Part shown: piece after piece, positions 8,384-15,506 of the stretch
Layout of the letters: every line of letters begins with the position of its first letter
Position numbering within the stretch: position 1 is the first letter of the stretch
From: Mucilaginibacter sp.
Lineage (GTDB): Bacteria; Bacteroidota; Bacteroidia; Sphingobacteriales; Sphingobacteriaceae
DNA: 64,000 bases
Direction of reading: 5' to 3'
Assembly: GCF_025359345.1 (NCBI RefSeq)
Contig: NZ_JANYGQ010000002.1
Location: 21,948 to 85,947, forward strand
Notes under the pieces: model-generated
The model's input: the letters and a program-made list of their open reading frames with translations, nothing else
Database searches by the model: none
What the model was told of the DNA's origin: nothing
Translations under genes and position numbers: made by a program

Positions 8384-9478
8384 ATGAATATTGCTTTTGC
8401 ATACAGTAAATTATACTGTATCCTGATTTTAATCTTATCCGCCTTACAAACCAATCCCCAGCAACTTGATGCCTTCATCTTCACAGATGAACGTGTTCCT
8501 GTCACCCCAAAAGAATTTTATGTAAAAGATGTTATTGACGAACGAACTAATAAAAGCGCGATAGCGTCGATACTACCGGCCAGACAAAACGCAAAACCTT
8601 ACGCGGTCGACATTAAAGGCGGCGCTTTACCCAGCATTAAACAGTTTGTTAATAATAATCTGCCAAAAAATAAGGAACTACGGCCACTGATTATCGGCCT
8701 TAAAAAAATCGGCATAAAAGAAACCGCCCTGCCAAATAACCTGGTTGAAGGGCGGGTGGTGCTCACGTTTTCTTTTTATTTGGATAAGGGTGATAATGAT
8801 AAAATTCACCTGGCTGATTATAGCGGCACTGCGGTTTATAACCGCGATGCCGTCCAAACCCAAAACATCGGTCCAACCTTACAGCGGGTATTGGTAAATG
8901 GGTTGGTTTATATAAATACATGGATGAGCCAGCAGGCCGAAACCAACATCAAACTGGCGCACGGCGTAAAGATTACGTTTAGCGATTATGAAGAAAAGCC
9001 CGAAGGCGACAGTATCTATTACTCAATTAAACGCCCTTTAACCTGGGCCGATTTTCAATCGAAAATACCAACCAGCAAATATTCTGCGGAAGTTTTTCCA
9101 ACTATTGGTTATGATCAGCACGCCGAAATTGTTAAAGGAATAGTAAACCTGCATTTGACGGTAAAAACCTGCCTGCCTAAAAGCGCCTGTTGGGCTAAGG
9201 AAGACAGCCGCAGCGATTACACTTTAAACCACGAGCAAAGGCATTTTGATATTGTAAAAATTGTATCGGAACACTTTAAACAGAAACTTGCCGCCGGTAA
9301 GCTTACCGTTGATAATTATGAAGGAATGGTTAATATGGAATATCTTGATAAGTATCGCGAAATGAACATAATGCAGAAACAATATGATGATGAAACCAGG
9401 CATGGAACAGATACCGCAGAACAGGGTAGGTGGAATTTAAGGATTGATAAGGATCTGAAAGCGTTGGGGATTAAATAA
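8384..9478 (+). CDS. DUF922-like secreted Zn-protease-type protein
   Basis: 364 residues from the ATG at 8384; a GTG two codons upstream is the alternative. The first 25 residues form a hydrophobic export signal. The C-terminal third carries PLTWADFQSKIP, then HEQRH at residues 283-287, an HExxH zinc motif followed by FDI. This matches the arrangement of the DUF922/COG5661 family of predicted secreted Zn-dependent proteases. The N-terminal ~190 residues have no domain I recognise. The gene is divergent from the TPR operon across a 270-base gap. Proteolysis is inferred from the motif and no substrate is suggested. Confidence 0.65.
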   Translation: MNIAFAYSKLYCILILILSALQTNPQQLDAFIFTDERVPVTPKEFYVKDVIDERTNKSAIASILPARQNAKPYAVDIKGGALPSIKQFVNNNLPKNKELRPLIIGLKKIGIKETALPNNLVEGRVVLTFSFYLDKGDNDKIHLADYSGTAVYNRDAVQTQNIGPTLQRVLVNGLVYINTWMSQQAETNIKLAHGVKITFSDYEEKPEGDSIYYSIKRPLTWADFQSKIPTSKYSAEVFPTIGYDQHAEIVKGIVNLHLTVKTCLPKSACWAKEDSRSDYTLNHEQRHFDIVKIVSEHFKQKLAAGKLTVDNYEGMVNMEYLDKYREMNIMQKQYDDETRHGTDTAEQGRWNLRIDKDLKALGIK

Positions 9479-9522
9479 TTTACAGTCGCAGTTTAAAATG
9501 TATGCTGAAAATCGCTAACTGG

Positions 9523-9885
9523 TCAAGCCGCAGCCAGCTGTACTTTTATTACATCCAACAAATCATCAATATCAAATGGCTTGGCAATAAAAGCGTCTGG
9601 TGCACCCTTTTGGCCAACAGTACCAGCTACGTGGCTGGCCGATATTAAAATAACAGGAATGTCATGGGTTTCATCTCTGGCTTTTACTGCACGGCAAAGG
9701 TCGCGGCCATCCATATTTCCCAGCATAATATCCAGTAAAATTAAATCAGGCGTATGGGCCTTGATTTTCTCAAATAAAAAATGTCCGTCTGAAAGGGTTT
9801 CCACCTCGTATCCCGATTCCTCCAAAATATATTGCAAAACATCCAATATATCCCTATCGTCATCAACCGCTAATATCCTTCGCAT
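9523..9885 (-). CDS. Stand-alone receiver-domain response regulator
   Basis: 120 residues, only a CheY-like receiver. The acidic pocket is Asp8-Asp10, the phospho-acceptor is Asp52 (LILLDIMLG), the switch Ser is Ser82 (LISAS) and the conserved Lys is Lys102 (AKPFDI). There is no output domain, so it should act through protein contacts or phosphotransfer. No histidine kinase lies in the window. A second receiver of similar size is encoded 1 kb upstream at 10855-11211 on the same strand, with two zinc-ribbon genes between. Confidence 0.9.
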   Translation of the reverse strand: MRRILAVDDDRDILDVLQYILEESGYEVETLSDGHFLFEKIKAHTPDLILLDIMLGNMDGRDLCRAVKARDETHDIPVILISASHVAGTVGQKGAPDAFIAKPFDIDDLLDVIKVQLAAA

Positions 9886-10245
9886 TTTAGTTCATTAATA
9901 AAAAGTTTAATAATTAAGGGGTTATATGATACCTGGCCTAAATTATATTGTAACTGCAAGTAAATTGTTAAAAATCCAAAGTGCAATTAATGTACCAGAA
10001 TATACACCAGAAGGCTTGTTTTTTGTTAACAGCTTAAATATTACTGCTTATTTTGCTTTTTTTAAGCTTAAAAAAATGTTTATAACTAAACAATTCGTTT
10101 TTTCAATAAAAATGACGAGTCTGTTTTATCGTATAGGTTAAGAACACATTTGTGTTCACATTTCTGAACTACTGTTCAAAAAAACTGAACATTAAATCTC
10201 TTGCAGTACGGGAGGTTAGTGGTAGCTAAGCACTAAAGAGATAAG
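9886..10245. other. 360-base AT-rich gap
   Basis: No convincing gene. The only plus-strand frame (9926-10141) has composition and codons unlike its neighbours. The notable element is the palindrome at 10142-10157 followed by further GTTCA/TGAAC half-sites to about 10190. Confidence 0.5.
10142..10157. promoter_or_regulatory. Palindrome GAACACA-TT-TGTGTTC, possible operator
   Basis: Perfect 7-bp arms around TT. Imperfect TGAAC/GTTCA half-sites follow at about 10166-10190. It lies in the gap between the first zinc-ribbon gene (downstream side) and the receiver gene at 9523-9885, so it could be an operator for the latter. No cognate regulator is identified. Confidence 0.35.
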
Positions 10246-10431
10246 TTAAAGGGAATCTTCCTTCTTTAAAAACACGTACGACGCTTTTACACATTTTGCA
10301 CAAAAAAGTCTTCGCATAGGAAAGAAATAGGAAAGCCTTTTCATAAACCAACTTCTGCGCATTTTAAAATGAAACGGTGTGCCGCAGTGCGGGCAGTTAT
10401 AATCTTCAGATTTGAATTTCTTTTTGGTCAA
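10246..10431 (-). CDS. Mini zinc-ribbon protein 1
   Basis: 61 residues with two Cys pairs, CPHC near residue 14 and CAKC near residue 44, enclosing a basic aromatic stretch (RRSWFMKRLSYFFPMRR). This fits a single treble-clef or zinc-ribbon fold. The reading frame has no ATG before residue 25, so it must start at TTG (10431) or the neighbouring ATT; an in-frame stop lies just upstream. It is a paralogue of the next gene. Function unknown: nucleic-acid binding or a protein adaptor are both possible. Confidence 0.6.
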   Translation of the reverse strand: MTKKKFKSEDYNCPHCGTPFHFKMRRSWFMKRLSYFFPMRRLFCAKCVKASYVFLKKEDSL

Positions 10432-10534
10432 AATTTACAATAACCTTAAAATTTAAAAAAAAAAGTATATTCAAAAGTAAAAATAATAAATGTTTGGTTT
10501 ATTAAAATCGTAAAAATATTGCTTCGGGCTTCCG

Positions 10535-10723
10535 TCAATTAAAAAAATATGTTTTTTTTCGGCAGGTATAGCAAACAAATCTTCGCACGGGCATCCAGAA
10601 TAAAAAAATTTTAACTAGTAGGCTACGGCTAACTCTGTCGGTGAGTTTAGTGTTGCACCTGGGGCAGAAATATGATTTTCGTCCCGCCTTAGTTGCTTCG
10701 GGTTTTTCATTCGCTGCTGTCAT
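10535..10723 (-). CDS. Mini zinc-ribbon protein 2, paralogue of the previous
   Basis: 62 residues with CPRC near residue 24 and CYTC near residue 51. It shares with its neighbour the order Y-x-C-P-x-C, an RS/K basic segment, a P-x-RR motif, the second C-x-x-C and a final aromatic stretch. The N-terminus is longer and charged. Start is ATG at 10723. Both genes are on the minus strand between two receiver genes, separated by 103 AT-rich bases, so each may have its own promoter. Conservation of the cysteines and the shared pattern argue that both are real genes. Role unknown. Confidence 0.65.
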   Translation of the reverse strand: MTAANEKPEATKAGRKSYFCPRCNTKLTDRVSRSLLVKIFLFWMPVRRFVCYTCRKKTYFFN

Positions 10724-10854
10724 AATTCGTAGGTAGGGGGTATTATGTTCAACAAATGTAATAGAAAAATTACAAAAAGCTCAAAGTAATAATAAACTTA
10801 ATAGCATAATAATATTAAATAAATAACACCAAATTAAATGAAGATATCATGAAT

Positions 10855-11211
10855 TTAGAGGAGGTTATTAACCTTTTCAACCAGTTCAGTTAAGTCGAAC
10901 GGTTTGTTAATAATAGCATCGCAACCATAAGCCAGCAATTCGCTCTTGTTGTTAACATAGGCTGAATAAATTATCACCGGAACATCCTTAAATTGGGGGT
11001 GCGATTTTATTTGAAGACAAAGGTCGCCGCCGTTAACGCCGGCTACACGATAGTCAAGTATGACAAGATCGGGGTTAAACGTTTCGGCCAATGCAATTAC
11101 CGCATCGCTACGCGATGTGCTCTGTACCTCAAAATCTTCGTAAGTAAGTGTTTCATGAACTATATCCAGTATATCAAGGTTATCATCCAATACTAAAATG
11201 CGTTTTGCCAT
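10855..11211 (-). CDS. Stand-alone receiver-domain response regulator
   Basis: 118 residues, receiver only. The acidic pocket is Asp9-Asp10, the phospho-acceptor is Asp53 (VILDYRVAG), and a conserved Lys follows in INKPFD. It resembles the receiver at 9523-9885 but is diverged well beyond a recent duplication. It has no DNA-binding output and no kinase nearby. Single-domain receivers of this kind serve in phosphorelays or as allosteric partners. The two zinc ribbons downstream might be such partners, but this is only positional inference. Confidence 0.9.
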   Translation of the reverse strand: MAKRILVLDDNLDILDIVHETLTYEDFEVQSTSRSDAVIALAETFNPDLVILDYRVAGVNGGDLCLQIKSHPQFKDVPVIIYSAYVNNKSELLAYGCDAIINKPFDLTELVEKVNNLL

Positions 11212-11345
11212 TAACTACTAAAAATAAAAGACATGTAAATTGTACCAGGGTACACTAAAAGATGAGTACGGGCTAAAAACTGATTCGATACAGAGTAAAT
11301 ATAATATATTAATATTACTGTTGCCCAACGTACTGAAAATATTAC

Positions 11346-12563
11346 TTAAAAGGCTTCGCCAAGGCCAATTATCAAACCATTATAACCCTTGCTGAAACCG
11401 TAGTCGAGTGCTATGTTCGTGTCGGATCGCTTGTTAAATTTAATACGAAGCCCTGCCCCGGCTGCCGGGTTAATGTAGGCAAAACGGCGCGTATTGGGTT
11501 CGCTGGCGCTATTAAAGTTGGTAAATACTACGAAGCCAAATAACCCGTCGTAAGTTATATCGCGCCTGTATTCGGCCTCGAAGTAAATAAGGCTTTCTCC
11601 ACGGTAGCGGTTTTGTTCGATGCCACGGCCCGACCTTTGGTATGGGTCGTTGCCAATGCCCGGCAAAGAAAGGAATGGCGTCCCGCTCGAAATAGTGGTC
11701 CAGTAGTAACTCCAAAAGGCAACAACATTTTTGGGCCCGTCGTTTGTTAACGAAATATATTTCCTGAAGTCGAGGTATACTGATTGTGAGTTGTTGTCGC
11801 TACCCAAAAAGCCTGCATTGTGCCGGTAAATAAAGTTTCCGAATATACCCGGCAGCGGGTTGATGGAGTTTTGCCTGGTGTCGTACACCGCATTCAAAGT
11901 AAGTCCCGAAGAGAAGGAGTTTTGCCCGGCAGTAGTCCCGTACGGATACCCGGTAAATTCTGGCAGGGTAACATTGGGGTTGTTCGCATCGGGTTTGATA
12001 CTAAAATAATAATCCAGGTTGTAGCCGACGCCCACATACAAATAGGGCTTTATTCGTTTAAGCACACTTTGATAAAAGCGTATATAATTAAAGTTGACCA
12101 AAAGCTTTTCATCTTCACCGCGTTTGCCGCCCAGGCCCCAGGTATATTGAGGGTAAACCAAAAAGCGGATGTCGCCCTGAACATTGTAAGTGTTATCCGG
12201 GCTCCAGATACTTGAATGGATTGGCAGGCCATACCGGCCCTTTAAGTTAAAATAAGGCGCAAAAGTTACACTTGACAAATAGGTGGTTTTACGGTCGCCC
12301 AAATAGAAACCTGCCGTTGTTGAAGTTACCAGTGCCTTACTGCCACCTGGTACCGATGTCGAAATTGGAAGAATAGAAAAATATACTTGTTTTTTTTCCT
12401 GTTTGTTTGACCGGGGGCTAAATTTAAAAAGCCTTGTGGCAATATCTATAAGGTCCCGCTGCCCGGTTGTATCAACCTTTATGTTAGCAGTGTCGGTAGG
12501 CGTTTGCGCCAATAGTACAATGGGGAGCAAAAAGCAAAGTGTGGTAAAAAATATTTTATTCAT
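11346..12563 (-). CDS. BamA/TamA-like outer-membrane beta-barrel protein
   Basis: 405 residues. The signal peptide ends at LLAQ. A short spacer leads directly to a barrel with features of the bacterial surface antigen (Omp85) superfamily: paired aromatic strands, RYRGESLIYFEAEYRRD, where RGE may correspond to the conserved loop-6 VRGF/Y segment, and a final strand ending in GLGEAF. There are no POTRA domains, so it is much shorter than BamA. Bacteroidota have many such POTRA-less proteins of unknown role. The gene stands alone on the minus strand. Confidence 0.7.
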   Translation of the reverse strand: MNKIFFTTLCFLLPIVLLAQTPTDTANIKVDTTGQRDLIDIATRLFKFSPRSNKQEKKQVYFSILPISTSVPGGSKALVTSTTAGFYLGDRKTTYLSSVTFAPYFNLKGRYGLPIHSSIWSPDNTYNVQGDIRFLVYPQYTWGLGGKRGEDEKLLVNFNYIRFYQSVLKRIKPYLYVGVGYNLDYYFSIKPDANNPNVTLPEFTGYPYGTTAGQNSFSSGLTLNAVYDTRQNSINPLPGIFGNFIYRHNAGFLGSDNNSQSVYLDFRKYISLTNDGPKNVVAFWSYYWTTISSGTPFLSLPGIGNDPYQRSGRGIEQNRYRGESLIYFEAEYRRDITYDGLFGFVVFTNFNSASEPNTRRFAYINPAAGAGLRIKFNKRSDTNIALDYGFSKGYNGLIIGLGEAF

Positions 12564-12667
12564 ATAATCCTTAAAAGAAAAAATGAAAAATATTGTTTTA
12601 CTGCGGATATAATATTCTGTTTGAGTGTGTTGTTAAATATGATCAACCAGTTGTTCGCTACCAAAAG

Positions 12668-13474
12668 CTAATCTTTTAAAAAGCCGGTAACAGCTGCTGA
12701 AAACTCGGCATTTTTGCTGGCTGTATTATGATTACCTGGCACATAATTTAACTCCGAGTGAGGTATAAGCTTATTAAGACCAATTTCCGAGCCGCTTTCT
12801 TTATCGTCGCTGCCGCGGATGATCAACACTGGTTTGCGCACCGTCGCCAGCTCTTTTTTACTGGTTGACGGCTGCCACTTTTGCTGGTAAGCTAATGCAA
12901 GCACGTCAAAAGGCTGCGAACGAATGTATTTCATCATATCATCAACATCATGCTGGCTGGTGTCGCCCATTAATGCTTTGTAGGCGTGTACACGGCGTGG
13001 CCAGTCAGGGTTGATATAAGCATCGCCCATGCCGCCCATTACTGCCTTATGCAGCCGCTTATCCAGCACCAAGAGCCTCGACACAATTATGGAACCGCGC
13101 GAATAACCCACAGCATCGTAACTTTTAAGATTTAAATGGGTAGCAAGTCCCATTATATCTTTGGCCTCGGCATCATTATTATACCCAGCATCGGTATGCG
13201 GCTTGTCTGATTTACCATTACCTCGTTGGTCCAGTATAATTACTTTATACCCGGCAGTTATTAAATCATTGTAAAGCAAACCGCTTTTCCACCCTTGTGA
13301 CGTGCCCGAAAAGCCATGAATTAAAATTACCGGGTAGCCGTTTCCGCTTATCTCGTAATAAATTTTTGTGCTGTCGAACGAAGTATAGTAAGCGCCATCG
13401 GCAGCAGTTTGTGCAAACACGGGGACGCTGAGAACTAGTAACAACGTTGCTATTAAAGTTAAAGGCTTAAGCAT
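12668..13474 (-). CDS. Exported alpha/beta hydrolase
   Basis: 268 residues. A signal peptide ends at VFAQ (about residue 21). The core has the alpha/beta hydrolase order: oxyanion loop HGFSGTS (53-59), DQRGNGKSD (82-90), nucleophile elbow GYSRG with Ser125, a late acidic residue in RGSDDKES, and the catalytic His in PGNHNT. Closest in type to periplasmic esterases or proline-iminopeptidase-like hydrolases; the substrate cannot be read from sequence. It is divergent from the YjbR gene. Confidence 0.85.
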   Translation of the reverse strand: MLKPLTLIATLLLVLSVPVFAQTAADGAYYTSFDSTKIYYEISGNGYPVILIHGFSGTSQGWKSGLLYNDLITAGYKVIILDQRGNGKSDKPHTDAGYNNDAEAKDIMGLATHLNLKSYDAVGYSRGSIIVSRLLVLDKRLHKAVMGGMGDAYINPDWPRRVHAYKALMGDTSQHDVDDMMKYIRSQPFDVLALAYQQKWQPSTSKKELATVRKPVLIIRGSDDKESGSEIGLNKLIPHSELNYVPGNHNTASKNAEFSAAVTGFLKD

Positions 13475-13617
13475 TTTTGTTGATTGGGTTAGATTAAGTT
13501 GATTAAGGTAAGTCAGATAGTCTGCACAAAATAGAAAACGTTATTTAGTTTTTAAATATTGTTAATTTTAAAACAATAACTAAGCCCTGAGATTGCAACT
13601 TAATCAACCACTCACCA

Positions 13618-13965
13618 ATGACAATTGAAGACATCCAAACCCTTTGCCACCAATTTGCCGGCGTAACCGAAGATATAAAGCTGGGCTCGCATTTATGCTT
13701 TAACGTGGGTGGTAAAACGTTTCTGTTTACGTCGCCGGATATTGTACCGGTGTCGGCATCAGTTAAGGTGCCCGCCGAGGATTTTGAAGCCATTATATCA
13801 AAAGAAGGTTTCTCGCCGCAAGAATACGTTGCCCGCTACAAATGGGTACATATCGATGATATCGACCGATTAAGCTGGCAGGAATGGGAGTTTTATTTAA
13901 AACAATCGTACAAGCTAATTGCCGAAAAATTGCCCGCGAAGGTGAGAAAGGAGTTAGGCGTTTAA
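13618..13965 (+). CDS. MmcQ/YjbR family DNA-binding-like protein
   Basis: 115 residues, the normal size of the MmcQ/YjbR (CyaY-like fold) family. Typical family sequence includes LGSHLCFNVGGKTFLF, a Pro-rich PEDF-like turn and the C-terminal YKWVHIDD...LSWQEWEFYLKQSYKLI. Members are suspected nucleic-acid binders without an agreed function. It is single and divergent from the alpha/beta hydrolase gene. A family C/B repeat junction follows its stop codon. Confidence 0.85.
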   Translation: MTIEDIQTLCHQFAGVTEDIKLGSHLCFNVGGKTFLFTSPDIVPVSASVKVPAEDFEAIISKEGFSPQEYVARYKWVHIDDIDRLSWQEWEFYLKQSYKLIAEKLPAKVRKELGV

Positions 13966-13979
13966 GCCACGTTCCTTTT

Positions 13980-14038
13980 CCTTCGGACCTTTCCGACTTC
14001 TCCTAATCTCAAATCAACTAACCTCTAATCACTACTCG
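13980..14038. repeat. Joined family C and family B arrays between convergent genes
   Basis: 13980-14000 contains CCTTCGGACCTTTCCGACTT (family C, GTCCGGAAA-like read on the other strand). 14001-14038 reads, on the minus strand, as TTAGAGG, TTAGTTG and TTAGGAG units (family B). The family B part overlaps the TAG stop (14032-14034) of the serine hydrolase. Confidence 0.6.
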
Positions 14039-14940
14039 TCCTTCATATACTTATCCATCCCTGTAGGTGGCACCCATTTACTGCCAGGTTCAAAATAATG
14101 CCAAAGCAGGGCCGACACTTTTCTTATCAGCATTACAGCTTCGTTGTCATCTGTCCAGCGTTGGTCTTTATTATGATTAGTGATGACAGAAAAAACGTAA
14201 TCGCCATGCGGGGCGTTAACCATCACAGTTTCTGATTTTGATTCGTCCAATGCACCCTGTTTCGATGCCGTTTGAATATAAGGCGGTATTTGCGATATGG
14301 CTTTATCATCCCAAAATATGCGCCCCATGTTTCGGTACATGCGTTCGCTGGCTGCCGGGCTAACTGCTTCGCCGTTGCGTATCATGGTAAACAGGCGGCA
14401 CATTTCAAAAGGTGTGGTAACGCCCCAGCCATATTTTGCACGAATAGCCTCGCGGCCCGGAACACGCGAGTTAACGCGCATCACCTTAAATCCGTTTTTG
14501 TCAAGCCAGTTGTTTATATAGTCGCCGCCAACGAGTTTTTGCAGCCAAACACTGGCGGTGTTATCGCTCATGGTAATCATCAGCAGGGCAACCTTGCTTA
14601 CTTCAATAGTATCCTTATCCTTAAACGAGCCTAAAATATCTTCGCCCTTATAAAGCAACGAGTCGCGGTAAACCAGTTTTTGGTTGTATTGCATTTCGCC
14701 TTTTTCAATTTTATCCATCAGTCCGCATTGAATGCTAACCTTTATCATGCTGGCGGTTGGGAAAAGTGTATCGGCATTCATGGCGGCGGTTTTGCCGGTT
14801 TTAAGGTTATGTACATAAATGCCCACCTGGCCGTTGAAGCCCTTTACAGCATCCTGCAGTTTGGCGGTAAGTTTTGCATCGGTTTGGGCGAAGGAGGCTG
14901 ATGTTATGAAGAAGGCAAATATTATAAATTTGTATTTCAT
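14032..14940 (-). CDS. Class A beta-lactamase-fold serine hydrolase
   Basis: 302 residues with an N-terminal signal peptide (cleavage near SFAQ). Penicillinase-fold motifs are present in order: SxxK as Ser64-Met-Ile-Lys67, SDN at 125-127, and a KxG triad as Lys227-Gln-Gly229 in place of the usual KTG/KSG. The omega-loop ExxLN signature carrying Glu166 in true class A enzymes is not visible; the corresponding stretch reads VPGREAIRAKYGWG. The acylating machinery is thus there while the deacylating Glu is doubtful. It could be a D-Ala-D-Ala peptidase-like or esterase relative rather than a resistance enzyme. It stands alone on the minus strand. Confidence 0.8.
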   Translation of the reverse strand: MKYKFIIFAFFITSASFAQTDAKLTAKLQDAVKGFNGQVGIYVHNLKTGKTAAMNADTLFPTASMIKVSIQCGLMDKIEKGEMQYNQKLVYRDSLLYKGEDILGSFKDKDTIEVSKVALLMITMSDNTASVWLQKLVGGDYINNWLDKNGFKVMRVNSRVPGREAIRAKYGWGVTTPFEMCRLFTMIRNGEAVSPAASERMYRNMGRIFWDDKAISQIPPYIQTASKQGALDESKSETVMVNAPHGDYVFSVITNHNKDQRWTDDNEAVMLIRKVSALLWHYFEPGSKWVPPTGMDKYMKDE

Positions 14941-15503
14941 AAAACTAAGATACGTGATTGTTGTCTTGTTGGTGTGCCGCTAATGAAACGATGTAAAAAA
15001 ATGGAACACGCTTACTATGAGATAATTATAAGTACGGATAAAAAATATAATTCCTTAATATCTGATTATTAGTAATTTACATATATAGATTTTGTAAAAT
15101 CATAAATATCTGATAATGAGAATGTTTCATAGCGTTCGGGGTGTTCCGTATGAAAAAATGGAACGCTTTGCCTGCTGTAACTATCGATCTGAATGACAAA
15201 ATAATTCTTCCGAACACCCATGGTGACAGCTCCAACAAAGGCGAATAGGGAAATGGTAAGCACGGAAGGGTGGGAACAGCGAAAATCCTAAAATCATACA
15301 AATCCAATAAATCATAGTTCAAACACGTACATCAATTGTATCAAAAACGGACGGAAATAAATTAACAAAATGATTTAATGTATTAATTATCAATAATTTA
15401 AACCTTTGGCATTTTCTTAGCCGAAGTTCAATAGATATTAATCGGTAATGAGTTTAAGCAGGCGAACACCCAATGAACTAATGAACCATTAAACCAATGA
15501 ACT
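14941..15503. other. 563-base intergenic region rich in repeats
   Basis: No gene with convincing codon use. It holds a 66-bp dispersed repeat (15104-15169), an AATCCTA/AATCATA array (about 15290-15325) and a family A array abutting the next start codon. Short minus-strand frames at 15069-15322 run through these repeats and are not credible. Confidence 0.5.
15104..15169. repeat. 66-bp dispersed repeat, copy 1
   Basis: Starts AAATATCTGATAATGAG and ends ATGGAACGCTTT. The second copy at 59201-59266 has the same length and orientation and differs at 6 of 66 positions. Inside, AGCGTTC (15131-15137) and GAACGCT (15161-15167) form a stem around GGTGTTCCG. The surroundings of the two copies are unrelated, so the unit itself is the repeat. 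Confidence 0.8.
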
Positions 15504-15506
15504 ATG
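15471..15506. repeat. Family A array running into a start codon
   Basis: Units CAATGAA, CTAATGAA, CCATTAAA and CCAATGAA (7-8 nt) end in CTATG, whose ATG is the start of the permease gene at 15504. A related but more degenerate array precedes the second permease start at 18023. Confidence 0.6.

Noticed and set aside
8175..8402. 75-codon minus-strand frame in the TPR/DUF922 divergent gap
   Set aside because: No family features, overlaps the start of the DUF922-like gene and lies in the expected promoter region.
9926..10141. 71-codon plus-strand frame
   Set aside because: AT-rich composition, no motif, no conservation-like pattern, ends at a palindrome; looks like chance.
15069..15322. Two minus-strand frames in the gap before the permeases
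   Set aside because: They run through the 66-bp repeat and an AATCC array; the second copy of the repeat does not sit in a comparable frame.
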